DNA from: Elusimicrobiaceae bacterium
Lineage (GTDB): Bacteria; Elusimicrobiota; Elusimicrobia; Elusimicrobiales; Elusimicrobiaceae
Assembly (NCBI GenBank): GCA_017961295.1
Contig: JAGCXL010000038.1
Span: forward strand, 1 to 51,125
Reading direction: 5' to 3'
DNA: 51,125 nucleotides
The notes beneath the pieces are model-generated. The model was given only the letters and a program-made list of their open reading frames with translations, did no database searches and was not told the origin of the DNA. Position numbers and translations under genes: made by a program. This document shows, piece by piece, positions 8,532 through 17,323 of this stretch; the stretch's first letter is position 1; each line of letters opens with the position of its first letter.

Positions 8532-10477
8532 AAAATAATAAACGCCCAAATAACCGCCGGATTATTTCCGTCGGGCAAATTGTCGGTTGGATTGCCGTAT
8601 TTGTGTTAGCGGTTATTTTGTTTAACCGCCCCGGTGCCAAGCAAAGCATCTTGGATTATTCTGATTTTAAACAAAAAGTGGCCTCGGCAGAAGTATCGGA
8701 TTTAACAGTTGCACCGGAGGTAATTTCCGGTTTATATAAGGACGATAAAGGGCAATTTGTGCCTTTTAAAACCGTACGCATGGCCGACCCGGATTTAGTC
8801 AAAGAACTTTCTGCCGCTAAAATTAAATTTAAGGCTGAAAAGGACAACAGTTGGATTGGTAATGTGCTTTTTAATGTATTGTGGATTGTTTTGTTAATTG
8901 GACTTTGGTGGTTTATCTTTTTACGTCCGCAGCGCAGTGACGGTAAAAGTGCCATGAGCTTTGCCCGCAGCAAAGCCAAAATGCAGGACCCTTCCCAACA
9001 AACCGTTACATTTAAAGATGTGGCCGGTTGTGATGAGGCTAAAGAAGAACTGCAAGATATTATTAAATTCTTAAAAAATCCTAAAAAATTTCAAAAATTA
9101 GGGGGCAAACTGCCTAAAGGGGTGCTTCTTTACGGGGCGCCCGGTACGGGGAAAACCTTGCTCGCTAAAGCGGTTGCGGGCGAAGCCGGTGTAGCATTTT
9201 TCTCGGCTTCGGCCAGTGAGTTTGTAGAGATGTTTGTAGGCGTAGGGGCGGCCCGTGTGCGTGATTTGTTTGATCAAGCTAAAAAAAATTCCCCTGCAAT
9301 TATTTTTATTGATGAGTTAGACGCGGTTGGCCGCCGTCGCTTTGCCGGTATCGGGGGCGGGCACGACGAGCGCGAACAAACCTTAAACCAACTCTTAATT
9401 GAACTGGACGGTTTTGAAAGCAAACAGGGTATTATTTTAATGGCCTCTACCAACCGGCCTGATGTGTTGGATCCGGCCCTTATCCGTCCCGGGCGTTTTG
9501 ACCGTCACATTTCCGTACCCGCGCCGGACTTAAAAGGCCGCGAGGAAATTTTAAAAGTACATGCCAAAAAAGTAAAACTCAGTGATAAAGTGGATCTTAA
9601 AATTGTTGCCAAAGGGACCCCCGGTTTTGTAGGGGCCGATTTGGCCAACGTGGTAAACGAAGCGGCTATTTTGGCGGCTCGTGCAGATAAAGACGCGGTG
9701 GAAAGTTCCGATATGGATGAAGCCATTGAGCGCGTGATTGCCGGCCCGCAAAAGAAAAGCCGGATTATCTCTAAACATGAACTGCAAGTAATTGCCGCGC
9801 ACGAAGTGGGCCATACCATTGTCGCACGCTTAACGGACCACTCGGATCCGGTGCACAAGGTTTCTATTATTCCGCGGGGCAGAGCACTGGGGTATACGTT
9901 GCAACTGCCGGTGGAAGATAAATTTTTAGTCAGCAAGTCGGAATTTAAAGACCGTTTGTGTATTTTATTGGCCGGGCGCGGCGCGGAAGAGATTGTATTT
10001 GGCGAAATTACTTCCGGTGCTAGCGATGACCTCAATAAGGCGATGGCCTATGCCCGCAAAATGGTCATGGAGTTGGGTATGAGTGAAAAACTGGGTCCCA
10101 TTGCCTTGCCTAGCGGTGAAGAAAGCGAAGTGTTTTTAGGGCGCGATATTTCCCGCCATACAACCTATTCACCGGAACTGGCCAAAGTAATTGACGAAGA
10201 AATTTTAGACTTAATCCGTTCGTCTTATGCGCGCGCTAAAGAAATTATTTCTACCCACCGCGCCGCATTTGACAAATTAGTAGCTGTGCTACTGGAAAAA
10301 GAAGTGGTAGAGGCCAAGGAAATTGACGAAATTTTAGGTCTTAAAGCCCCCGAAGTAGCACAGGAAACCCCGGCCCAACAATCCGCCGATGAATTAGCCC
10401 AAGAAGCCGCTGCCGCCAAAGGGCAGGCTCCTGCCGAGCAAGCTACGCAAGGCAATTTGTTTGACCTGGATAAATAA
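8528..10477 (+). CDS. ftsH: ATP-dependent zinc metalloprotease FtsH
   Basis: This 649-residue membrane-anchored AAA+ protease forms hexamers that degrade misfolded membrane proteins and regulatory substrates. Two N-terminal transmembrane helices (about residues 13-32 and 110-132) flank a small periplasmic domain. The AAA module has Walker A GAPGTGKT (203-210), Walker B IIFIDE (258-263) and second-region-of-homology arginines near 320 and 323. The M41 protease has HEVGH (425-429) as zinc ligands and catalytic Glu, and Asp near 501 (SGASDDL) as the third ligand. The C-terminal tail is low-complexity Ala/Gln/Glu. The start codon overlaps the hpt stop by 4 bp. Confidence 0.97.
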   Translation: MKNNKRPNNRRIISVGQIVGWIAVFVLAVILFNRPGAKQSILDYSDFKQKVASAEVSDLTVAPEVISGLYKDDKGQFVPFKTVRMADPDLVKELSAAKIKFKAEKDNSWIGNVLFNVLWIVLLIGLWWFIFLRPQRSDGKSAMSFARSKAKMQDPSQQTVTFKDVAGCDEAKEELQDIIKFLKNPKKFQKLGGKLPKGVLLYGAPGTGKTLLAKAVAGEAGVAFFSASASEFVEMFVGVGAARVRDLFDQAKKNSPAIIFIDELDAVGRRRFAGIGGGHDEREQTLNQLLIELDGFESKQGIILMASTNRPDVLDPALIRPGRFDRHISVPAPDLKGREEILKVHAKKVKLSDKVDLKIVAKGTPGFVGADLANVVNEAAILAARADKDAVESSDMDEAIERVIAGPQKKSRIISKHELQVIAAHEVGHTIVARLTDHSDPVHKVSIIPRGRALGYTLQLPVEDKFLVSKSEFKDRLCILLAGRGAEEIVFGEITSGASDDLNKAMAYARKMVMELGMSEKLGPIALPSGEESEVFLGRDISRHTTYSPELAKVIDEEILDLIRSSYARAKEIISTHRAAFDKLVAVLLEKEVVEAKEIDEILGLKAPEVAQETPAQQSADELAQEAAAAKGQAPAEQATQGNLFDLDK

Positions 10478-10510
10478 ACTTGTGCGCATGGCGTACACGA
10501 GGAAGTGAGT

Positions 10511-11863
10511 ATGGGAAAATATTTTGGAACTGACGGGATCCGTGCTATTGCCGGTGAGTTTCCGTTGGTAGATGATTTTATTACGAAGCTGGGCTATGTG
10601 GCACTAAGCGAACTTAAAAACCAAGCTCAAGCTAAAAATTTAAAATCGCAAGTTATCATTGCGCAGGATTCGCGCCAAAGCGGGTCGCAAATTTTAAATG
10701 CTTTACAAAAAGGAATTCGTGCCAGCGGTATTAACGTTATTAGTTTAGGGATTTCTACTACTCCTTCGGTGGCGTACCTGGTTAAAAAAACGGGCAGTTT
10801 GTGCGGAATTGTTATTTCTGCCAGCCACAATCCGGCCGAATTTAACGGTATTAAATTTTTTACCAATCAAGGCACTAAACTGCCGGAATCTTTAGAAAAT
10901 ACCATTGAACAAAAAATAGAAAAATTAGGTGCGATACCGGCTTCTACCGGAACATTTACCGAAGATTTTTCTTTGGTTAAACAGTACGAAGAATTTTTAA
11001 TGTCTACGGTAGATGCTGATTTACTCAAAGATACCAAAATTGTTTTGGATTGTGCCAACGGAGCCAGTTATAAAATAGCTCCCAACGTGTTTGCCGGGTT
11101 AGGTATGCACGTAACCGTTACCGGGGCCAAGCCGGACGGTACTAATATCAATAAAGACATTGGGGCCTTGCACACCGGTTTTATGCAACGTCTTACCGTG
11201 CGGGAGCAATCTTTTATGGGCTTTAGTTTTGACGGTGATGCGGACCGCGTAATTGCGTCCGATGAAAAAGGCCGTCAATTAGATGGTGATAACATCATTG
11301 CCGCTAGTGCTTTGTGTATGAAGCAAGCCGGCACGCTTAAAAAGAATAAAGCGGTTCTTACCGTGATGGCAAACCTGGGTTGTATTAACTATTTGAAAGA
11401 GAACGGCGTGGATGTGGAACTCACTACTGTGGGCGATAAATATGTGTCACAAGCACTTGAGAAAGAAAATCTTTCAATTGGGGGGGAAACGTCCGGTCAT
11501 ATTATTTTCCGCGACTTTGCCAATACGGGAGATGGTATTTTGTCTGCTCTGCAATTTTTGCAATTTGTAAAAAAATCGGGCAAACCTGCCAGTTGGTTTT
11601 TAGACCAATGGCAAAAATACCCGAGCCAATTGAAAGCTGTGGAAGTATCTTCTAAACCTCCGCTGGAGAGTTTAGACGGATTCTTACCCGGCGTAGCTGA
11701 AATTGAAGAAACCATGCACGGCAAAGGCCGTGTAGTAGTACGTTACAGCGGTACCGAGCCCAAACTGCGTATTTTAGTAGAAGGGCAAGAAAAGGAAATG
11801 GTAGAGCGCGTACTCAAAGAAGTGGAAACCTTGTACCAACAAAAAACGGAGGTACGTAAATGA
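10511..11863 (+). CDS. glmM: Phosphoglucosamine mutase
   Basis: This 450-residue alpha-D-phosphohexomutase converts glucosamine-6-phosphate to glucosamine-1-phosphate on the way to UDP-GlcNAc for peptidoglycan and LPS. It starts MGKYFGTDGIRAIAGEFP, the usual GlmM N-terminus. The phosphoserine motif SASHNP is at 103-108 (Ser105), the Mg-binding DGDADR at 241-246, then the sugar-binding GGETSGH and the C-terminal phosphate-binding RYSGTEPKLRI. The ATG at 10511 with a GAGGAAG ribosome binding site is preferred over a GTG two codons upstream. The stop overlaps pdxJ by 4 bp. glmS, which makes the GlmM substrate, lies two genes downstream in the same run. Confidence 0.97.
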   Translation: MGKYFGTDGIRAIAGEFPLVDDFITKLGYVALSELKNQAQAKNLKSQVIIAQDSRQSGSQILNALQKGIRASGINVISLGISTTPSVAYLVKKTGSLCGIVISASHNPAEFNGIKFFTNQGTKLPESLENTIEQKIEKLGAIPASTGTFTEDFSLVKQYEEFLMSTVDADLLKDTKIVLDCANGASYKIAPNVFAGLGMHVTVTGAKPDGTNINKDIGALHTGFMQRLTVREQSFMGFSFDGDADRVIASDEKGRQLDGDNIIAASALCMKQAGTLKKNKAVLTVMANLGCINYLKENGVDVELTTVGDKYVSQALEKENLSIGGETSGHIIFRDFANTGDGILSALQFLQFVKKSGKPASWFLDQWQKYPSQLKAVEVSSKPPLESLDGFLPGVAEIEETMHGKGRVVVRYSGTEPKLRILVEGQEKEMVERVLKEVETLYQQKTEVRK

Positions 11864-12576
11864 CTTTAAAATTAGGTGTCAATATCGATCATGTGGCTAC
11901 TTTGCGCCAAGCGCGCCGGGCTCATTATCCCGATCCGTTGGATGCGGGCGCGATTGCGTTGTCTGCCGGGGCGGATTTTGTGGTAGTACACTTGCGCAAA
12001 GACCAGCGTCATATCAACCAAAAAGATGTAGCCGATTTGTGCAAACTGTTTCCCAAACAAATTCATTTAGAGTGTTCATGTAGCGACTTTGCAGAGGCCG
12101 TTGCTTTAAAATATAAACCGCACTCGGTCTGCATTGTGCCGGAATTGCCTGGCGAAATTACCACTACCGGGGGACTTAATTTTACGCCGGTCGTTCAAAA
12201 GCGGCTATTAAAAATGATTGAAAAGCTGCACAAAAAAAATATTTTAGTCAGCTTGTTTGTAAACCCAACAGCAGCTGATTTGCGCATTGCTGCTAAATTG
12301 GGGGCAGATATTGTAGAATTATGCACAGCCGCGTATAGCCAGGCCTCTTCCAAAAAAGAAGCTCAAAAACGGTTGCAGGAGCTGGCCTTGGCGGCTTTTT
12401 TGGCGCAGGAATTGGGGCTTAAAGTGCATGCCGGGCATGGGCTTAATTACCACAACGTGCTAGCGGTGGCGGATATTGGTGGCATTAAATGTATGAATAT
12501 CGGCTTTGCCATTATTGCTCGTTCGCTATTTACCGGGCTACCGTCCGCTGTGGAAGAAATGAAAAATTTATTATAG
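11860..12576 (+). CDS. pdxJ: Pyridoxine 5'-phosphate synthase
   Basis: This 238-residue TIM-barrel enzyme condenses 1-deoxyxylulose-5-phosphate with 3-amino-2-oxopropyl phosphate to pyridoxine 5'-phosphate (DXP-dependent vitamin B6 route). The family motifs are NIDHVATLRQARR at the N-terminus, VHLRKDQRHI near residues 44-53, and the conserved HAGHGLNYHNV phosphate-site region near the C-terminus. The length is typical. Its ATG overlaps the glmM stop by 4 bp, and glmS follows after 8 bp, so it is embedded in the amino-sugar operon. PdxA and other B6 genes are not in this window. Confidence 0.96.
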   Translation: MTLKLGVNIDHVATLRQARRAHYPDPLDAGAIALSAGADFVVVHLRKDQRHINQKDVADLCKLFPKQIHLECSCSDFAEAVALKYKPHSVCIVPELPGEITTTGGLNFTPVVQKRLLKMIEKLHKKNILVSLFVNPTAADLRIAAKLGADIVELCTAAYSQASSKKEAQKRLQELALAAFLAQELGLKVHAGHGLNYHNVLAVADIGGIKCMNIGFAIIARSLFTGLPSAVEEMKNLL

Positions 12577-12584
12577 AGGCTTAT

Positions 12585-14426
12585 ATGTGTGGGATTATTG
12601 GATATGTAGGTAAAAATAACAGTACCCCTTATATTATAGACGGACTTAAAAAACTGGAGTATCGCGGGTATGATTCGGCCGGGATTTCTATTTTACAGGA
12701 CCAAAAAGTTGTAACGGTACGTGCGGTAGGTAAAGTGGCAGAGTTGGAAAAAGCAGCTTTGCAAGTAAACCCGCAAGGAACGACGGGGATTGGACATACG
12801 CGTTGGGCGACGCATGGCAAACCCAGCGAAGAAAATTCCCATCCGCACCGTGATTGCTCCGGAGAAGTGATTGTAGTACATAACGGGATTATTGAAAATT
12901 ATCTTACGTTACGTGATAAGCTGACTCAACTGGGACACCAATTTCAAAGCCAAACCGATACGGAAGTAATCGCCCACTTAATTGAAGAAAATTTAAAACA
13001 TACTCGTGCTGCTAACGACGAAGAAAAACTTTTAAAAGCGGTGCAAAAAACCAATACCCAAATTGCCGGGGCCTTTGCCATTGGGGTCATGTGGTCGCGC
13101 ACGCCGGGGATGCTGATTGGTGTTAAAACTCAAAGTCCACTGGTCGTAGGGCTAGGTAAAAAAGAGAACTTTTTAGCTTCCGATGTTCCCGCTTTTTTGC
13201 AACACACCAATAAGGCACTATTCTTAGAAGATGGCGAAATGGTTATTTTGCGCGTAAACGGCGTTACGTTATTAGATGCAAACGGAAAAGAAAAGAAAGT
13301 AAAAGCTACTAAAATTTCGTGGGATCAAAAAACAGCCGAAAAGGGCGGCTATGCCCACTTTATGATTAAAGAAATTTATGATCAGCCGCAAGCGGTAGAA
13401 GATACGTTGCGTACTGCCATGACGGATTTTACCAAGCTTCTAGGGTCTGACAATAAAACGTTGCGCAAATTACGTAATATCCATATTATTGCCTGTGGTA
13501 CAGCGTATCATGCAGGGTTAGTGGCTAAATATTATCTGGAGCAATTAGCCGGGATTCCCACCAGTGTAGACCTAGCCAGTGAATACAAATACCGCACAAT
13601 CCCTCCTTTTGAAAATACGCTCGCAATTGCCATTAGCCAATCGGGCGAAACGGCGGACACCATTGGAGCCATTAAAAAAGCCAAAAAATTGGGTTTTTCT
13701 ACGTTGGCAATTTGTAATGTGCTCGGGTCCACGTTAACCCGGGTTTGTGACGGTACTTTCTTTACACATTGCGGACCGGAAATTAGTGTAGCGTCTACCA
13801 AAGCGTTTACCAGCCAAATTACGGCCCTTTTTGCCTTGGCGCTTTCGTTAGGCAAAGCCAACGGACATACCAGCGAGGCCGATTTTGAAAAATATGCCAA
13901 AGCACTTGTGCGTTTGCCCAAAGATATGTCGCAAGCTGTCAAAATGGAATATGATGTGCGCCATTTAACGCGTAAAATTTATAAAGCGGACCGTTTTATT
14001 TTCCTAGGACGTAATGTCAATTTTCCAATTGCGTTGGAAGGTGCCCTTAAATTAAAAGAAGTTTCTTACCGCAGCGCCGAGGGGTTTGCCGCTGGGGAAA
14101 TTAAACATGGCCCTATTTCTATTATTGATAAAGGTACTCCGGTGTTTATGCTTATGCCGGAAAGTGATTTGTTTGAAAAAATGCTTTCTGCCTGCCAGGA
14201 ATGTCGTGCCCGTGGCGCGTATGTAGTAGCCATTACTACCAAAGGTGGTGAAAAGCAAGCCAAAGATGTATCCGATAAGGTATTTATTGTTCCGCAAGCG
14301 AGTGATTTGTTGCAGCCCATTTTGAACGTAGTACCGCTCCAATTTTTAGCCTATTGGATTGCCAAACGTTTAGGTTGTGATATTGACCAGCCGCGCAATT
14401 TGGCTAAAAGTGTAACGGTTGAATAA
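12585..14426 (+). CDS. glmS: Glutamine--fructose-6-phosphate aminotransferase (isomerizing)
   Basis: This 613-residue enzyme makes glucosamine-6-phosphate from fructose-6-phosphate and glutamine, the first committed step to UDP-GlcNAc. Cys2 after the initiator Met is the class II glutaminase nucleophile (MCGIIGYVG). The N-terminal domain carries GYDSAGI, GHTRWATHGKPS and VHNGIIENY. The C-terminal half has two SIS domains (CGTAYHAG, SQSGETADT, then EGALKLKEVSY) and the conserved C-terminal tail QPRNLAKSVTVE. The ATG at 12585 was chosen because Cys2 must follow Met; the in-frame ATG at 12489 inside pdxJ is rejected. I see no glmS ribozyme in the 8-bp gap upstream. Confidence 0.98.
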   Translation: MCGIIGYVGKNNSTPYIIDGLKKLEYRGYDSAGISILQDQKVVTVRAVGKVAELEKAALQVNPQGTTGIGHTRWATHGKPSEENSHPHRDCSGEVIVVHNGIIENYLTLRDKLTQLGHQFQSQTDTEVIAHLIEENLKHTRAANDEEKLLKAVQKTNTQIAGAFAIGVMWSRTPGMLIGVKTQSPLVVGLGKKENFLASDVPAFLQHTNKALFLEDGEMVILRVNGVTLLDANGKEKKVKATKISWDQKTAEKGGYAHFMIKEIYDQPQAVEDTLRTAMTDFTKLLGSDNKTLRKLRNIHIIACGTAYHAGLVAKYYLEQLAGIPTSVDLASEYKYRTIPPFENTLAIAISQSGETADTIGAIKKAKKLGFSTLAICNVLGSTLTRVCDGTFFTHCGPEISVASTKAFTSQITALFALALSLGKANGHTSEADFEKYAKALVRLPKDMSQAVKMEYDVRHLTRKIYKADRFIFLGRNVNFPIALEGALKLKEVSYRSAEGFAAGEIKHGPISIIDKGTPVFMLMPESDLFEKMLSACQECRARGAYVVAITTKGGEKQAKDVSDKVFIVPQASDLLQPILNVVPLQFLAYWIAKRLGCDIDQPRNLAKSVTVE

Positions 14427-14443
14427 CTCGGGAAAGGGGGGTT

Positions 14444-15346
14444 ATGAGAACTTTAATTACTTTACCCCAAGTCCATAAATGGTTACCTAATCGCCCGCAA
14501 ACGGCCCACAAGGGCAGTTTCGGCCGGGTGCTGATAGTAGCGGGTTCTCGCTCTATGTGCGGGGCCGGCTTTTTGTGCGCTCAAAGTGCTTTGACCGTTG
14601 GGGCGGGCCTGGTGTACTGGGCGCTTCCCCAAAGTATGCAACCAGCCTTTGCGGCTGTTTTGCCCGAAGTGATTACCCTTCCATTGCCGGAAAATGCGGC
14701 CGGCGAAATTGATGAAAACGCGTGGGAAAAAATTCCGGAAATTTGTGAAAAATTTAACCCTTCTTTGGCAGTAGTTGGCCCCGGTATGGGACAAAGTCCA
14801 CTATTACCGGGATTACTTCAAAACCTTTCTTTGCCTATGATTGTAGATGCCGATGCCCTAAATGCTTTGGCACGTGTGCCCGGTTGGACGCAACAATGGC
14901 CTGCTGAGCGGCCCGCTATTTTTACGCCGCACGCAGCCGAACTAGCACGTTTATTAAATAGTGCGCTAGCCACAGAAGAAGCTACCCGCCAAGCCCAAGT
15001 GACCGAACTGGCCCGGCTGACGGGGAACGTTTGTTTGGCAAAAGGGGCACATACGCTTATTTGCACCCAAGAAACTCTTTTTGAAAATACCACCGGCGGC
15101 CCTTGTTTGGCCAAAGGTGGTAGCGGTGACGTTTTGTCCGGTATGATTGCCGGTTTATGGGCGCAACTGGGTAATGCCGAAGGGTTCTCTACCCAAACAG
15201 CTCTGCAAGCTGCTGTATGTGGCACGTTTTTGCATGGATTGGCGGGCGATTTGGCAGCCCAAAAGTTGGGGGAATATAGTGTTTTGGCACGTGATGTGAT
15301 TACTTTTATTCCTCAAGCTTTTAAACAACTTAGGGAGCTTGCATGA
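14444..15346 (+). CDS. nnrD: ADP-dependent NAD(P)H-hydrate dehydratase (YjeF C-terminal domain only)
   Basis: This 300-residue ribokinase-fold protein repairs damaged (hydrated) NADH and NADPH using ADP or ATP. Family features are HKGSFGRVLIVAGS near the N-terminus, GAGLVYWALP, the VVGPGMGQSP loop, VDADALNAL and the nucleotide-binding KGGSGDVLSGMIAGL near residues 223-237. In many bacteria this domain is fused to an N-terminal epimerase (NnrE); here only the dehydratase part is present. Start: ATG with a GGAAAGGGGG ribosome binding site. The stop overlaps the next gene by 4 bp. Confidence 0.92.
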   Translation: MRTLITLPQVHKWLPNRPQTAHKGSFGRVLIVAGSRSMCGAGFLCAQSALTVGAGLVYWALPQSMQPAFAAVLPEVITLPLPENAAGEIDENAWEKIPEICEKFNPSLAVVGPGMGQSPLLPGLLQNLSLPMIVDADALNALARVPGWTQQWPAERPAIFTPHAAELARLLNSALATEEATRQAQVTELARLTGNVCLAKGAHTLICTQETLFENTTGGPCLAKGGSGDVLSGMIAGLWAQLGNAEGFSTQTALQAAVCGTFLHGLAGDLAAQKLGEYSVLARDVITFIPQAFKQLRELA

Positions 15347-16239
15347 GTACCATTTTTCACATTATTCTGGGCAGCATTTTGGGAGTAGCGTTTATTATAC
15401 TGGCCGTAGTAGTTTTTTGCAAAAGAGCTGCTAAAAAGATGTTACACCCCAAGGCCAAGCGTAAGCCCTTGTGTGCCTGGCCGGACCAATTTGGTTTAAA
15501 ATATGAAAATGTTTCTTTTAGAACTGCTGACGGTATTACACTAAAAGGCTGGTGGATCGCGGCGGAAGATTCTGCCAAAACGATCATTTTAATGCATGGT
15601 TGGGGTATGAATCGTTCGGCTATTTTGCCCCATACCTGTTTTCTGCGGGATTTAGGATATAATTTATTTTATTTTGATTTTCGTGCATTGGGGGAAAGTG
15701 GTGGGGATATGAGTTCCATTGGCTATTTAGAACTTAAAGACATACGTGCCGCTATTACGTTTTTAAAAGAGAAATATCCCGCCCAATGTCAAAAAATCGG
15801 ATTATACGGGATTTCTTTGGGTGGTATGGTTGCCTTGGGGGAAACGTCCCGCAATCCTGAAATTGCGTGTGTAGTGGCGGAAGCTCCGTACTACTCTTTC
15901 CGACGGGTGGTATCGCGTTGGGCGTGGATTCATTATCATTTGCCTTATTTCCCACTGTTGCCCATTATGTTGCACTATGTCCGGCGCGAACTCAAAGCCA
16001 ATCCGGAGCGGTATAGCCCCAAATATACCATTTCTAAAATTGCGCCGCGTCCGCTATTTATTATTCATGGACGGTACGATAATTTAGTGCCGGCAGCCCA
16101 TGCGCGGCACCTGTACCGTGAGGCCGGCGAGCCTAAAAGTTTGTGGTTAGTTCCCGATGCCAAACACGACAAATGCGGCGAAGTGGGTGGATTTGCTTAC
16201 AAACAAAAACTGGCAGATTTTTTCCGCACCTATTTATGA
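15343..16239 (+). CDS. Alpha/beta hydrolase with N-terminal membrane anchor
   Basis: This 298-residue protein has one N-terminal transmembrane segment (about residues 5-26) followed by an alpha/beta-hydrolase domain. The oxyanion HGWG is at 85-88. The nucleophile elbow GISLGG (Ser158) and likely acid Asp246 (HGRYDNL) and base His275 (DAKHDK) complete a full catalytic triad. It resembles BAAT/DUF-type serine hydrolases such as the YqkD/BEM46-like group, membrane-tethered with the catalytic domain on one side. Substrate is unknown. ATGA overlaps with both neighbours (nnrD and the HAD phosphatase) indicate tight co-translation. Confidence 0.85.
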   Translation: MSTIFHIILGSILGVAFIILAVVVFCKRAAKKMLHPKAKRKPLCAWPDQFGLKYENVSFRTADGITLKGWWIAAEDSAKTIILMHGWGMNRSAILPHTCFLRDLGYNLFYFDFRALGESGGDMSSIGYLELKDIRAAITFLKEKYPAQCQKIGLYGISLGGMVALGETSRNPEIACVVAEAPYYSFRRVVSRWAWIHYHLPYFPLLPIMLHYVRRELKANPERYSPKYTISKIAPRPLFIIHGRYDNLVPAAHARHLYREAGEPKSLWLVPDAKHDKCGEVGGFAYKQKLADFFRTYL

Positions 16240-16880
16240 AATTAATTATTTTTGATTTAGACGGAACTCTTTTAAATACCATTGACGACCTGTCTGCTTC
16301 AGTCAACCATGCGCTGTGGGAATATGGGTTTACCCCGCGCAGTGTGGCTGAATGCCGCAATTTTGTGGGTAATGGGGTTATCAAACTTTTAGAGCGGGCT
16401 TTGCCGGATTATGCCCGCAACGCTGACAATTTGACGCGCTTGCGCGAAGCTTTTTTTAACTATTATGACGGACATTTGTGGGATAAAACCCGCCCTTATG
16501 CAGGGATGAAGGGTATTTTGGCGTCGTACCAAGCACGGGGTATTAAACTGGCGGTAGCTTCCAACAAATACCAAAGCGCAACCGAGCGTTTAATAGAACA
16601 TTTTTTCCCGCAGATACCGTTTGCGGCCGTATTTGGCCAGCGCGACAATGTGCCCGTTAAGCCGCATCCGCAAATTGTGCAAGATATTTTAGCGGTGTCC
16701 GGCGAAACTGGCCAAAATGCCCTGTATATCGGCGATAGTGACGTGGATATGCAAACCGCGCAAAACGCCGGCGTGAAAACGTGCGGGGTAACGTGGGGGT
16801 ATAAACCGCGCGAAGTGTTGGCGGCATGTCGGCCGAACTATCTAATAGACACCCCGCAAGAATTAGTAAATTTGATATAA
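16236..16880 (+). CDS. gph: HAD-superfamily phosphatase, phosphoglycolate phosphatase-like
   Basis: This 214-residue class IA haloacid dehalogenase phosphatase has motif I DLDGT (Asp7/Asp9 nucleophile and acid), a helical cap (about 15-80), motif II Ser in AVASNK, motif III Lys in PVKPHPQI and motif IV GDSDVDMQTAQNAG. This is the usual Gph/PpaX arrangement. Gph removes 2-phosphoglycolate arising from oxidative DNA repair; related enzymes act on pyrophosphate or other small phosphates. The ATG at 16236 is the only start that gives motif I at the correct N-terminal place and it overlaps the hydrolase stop by 4 bp. It is the last gene of the hpt operon run. Confidence 0.85.
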   Translation: MKLIIFDLDGTLLNTIDDLSASVNHALWEYGFTPRSVAECRNFVGNGVIKLLERALPDYARNADNLTRLREAFFNYYDGHLWDKTRPYAGMKGILASYQARGIKLAVASNKYQSATERLIEHFFPQIPFAAVFGQRDNVPVKPHPQIVQDILAVSGETGQNALYIGDSDVDMQTAQNAGVKTCGVTWGYKPREVLAACRPNYLIDTPQELVNLI

Positions 16881-17128
16881 GATTTCCTTGTAATGTTTCG
16901 TTAACAGTGTTAACAATTTGCCAAAATCTTCCCATTTTGTGCCAATTTTTGCTTATGTACTTGCCGCGCTATGCACGGCCGCAGATACGCCACGCTCAAC
17001 TTGCGGCACAAACGGGTCTTATTTTGACCAATCAGGGTACTGAAAATTGTACGCAGCAATGTTACGAACAACATTTAATTTTCTGCTAAGCTGAAAAATC
17101 ATCTTATTTTCTATTTTACCGGGTGTTG
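16881..17128. other. Long intergenic stretch with palindromes
   Basis: The gap between gph and the pilin-like gene is 443 bp. In its first half I see no credible gene. A perfect palindrome (GTTAACA-G-TGTTAAC, 16900-16914) could be an operator or a weak terminator. A wider inverted repeat, TTTGTGCC at 16936-16943 and GGCACAAA at 17005-17012, encloses about 60 bases that could fold. No T run follows. A small RNA is possible but unproven. The second half holds the element at 17129-17181 and the pilin promoter module. Confidence 0.4.
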
Positions 17129-17181
17129 TTTTCCCTCGCCCCTTGGGGGAGAGGGTGGCCGCAGGCCGGGTGAGGGGAAAA
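17129..17181. repeat. Palindromic intergenic element (REP-like)
   Basis: A 53-bp GC-rich imperfect palindrome with outer arms TTTTCCCTC and GAGGGGAAAA. The interior reads CCCCTTGGGGGAGAGGG and GGCCGCAGGCC. Short elements of this form recur in intergenic DNA of many bacteria. Only one copy is visible here. It sits exactly where the other two pilin modules carry their conserved upstream block, so it may have inserted there. Confidence 0.6.
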
Positions 17182-17200
17182 ATTTTGCCCCAACTTTTGC

Positions 17201-17323
17201 TTGACTTGTTTTTTTTTGATACAGTTTGCTATGACGGATACGGGGGGATATGTTGCTCTGTGCCAAAACGCTGTATAAAAGATTTTGGAGTGTTTGAACG
17301 GTATTTGTAAAGGAGCATGTAAC
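17201..17323 (+). promoter_or_regulatory. Pilin promoter/leader module, copy A (9-T tract)
   Basis: TTGACT at 17201-17206, a tract of 9 T at 17209-17217, and an extended -10-like TGATACAGT ending at 17225. The spacer between hexamers is only 13 bp. The next ~95 bp up to the start codon are conserved with copies B (27944-28069) and C (50820-50937), including CTATGACGG, GGGGGATAT, TATAAAAGATTTT and AAAGGAG. Confidence 0.65.

Noticed and set aside
9505-10035. 176-codon antisense open frame inside ftsH
   Set aside because: It is a shadow of the ftsH reading frame; ftsH is fully intact with all motifs, and the antisense frame has no recognisable domain or start signal.
12577-12584. glmS ribozyme ahead of glmS
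   Set aside because: Only 8 bp separate pdxJ and glmS, too little for the ribozyme, and no such fold is apparent in the upstream coding sequence.
16826-17089. 87-codon frame overlapping the end of gph
   Set aside because: It overlaps a conserved gene in another frame, has no ribosome binding site and no recognisable protein features.
17218-17232. sigma-54 promoter of the pilin (TTTGCT as a -12 element)
   Set aside because: There is no GG at the required -24 position (it falls in the T tract), and copy C lacks the GC.
17232-17323. Cyclic di-GMP (GEMM) riboswitch in the pilin leader
   Set aside because: The conserved GEMM core motifs are not present in any of the three copies.
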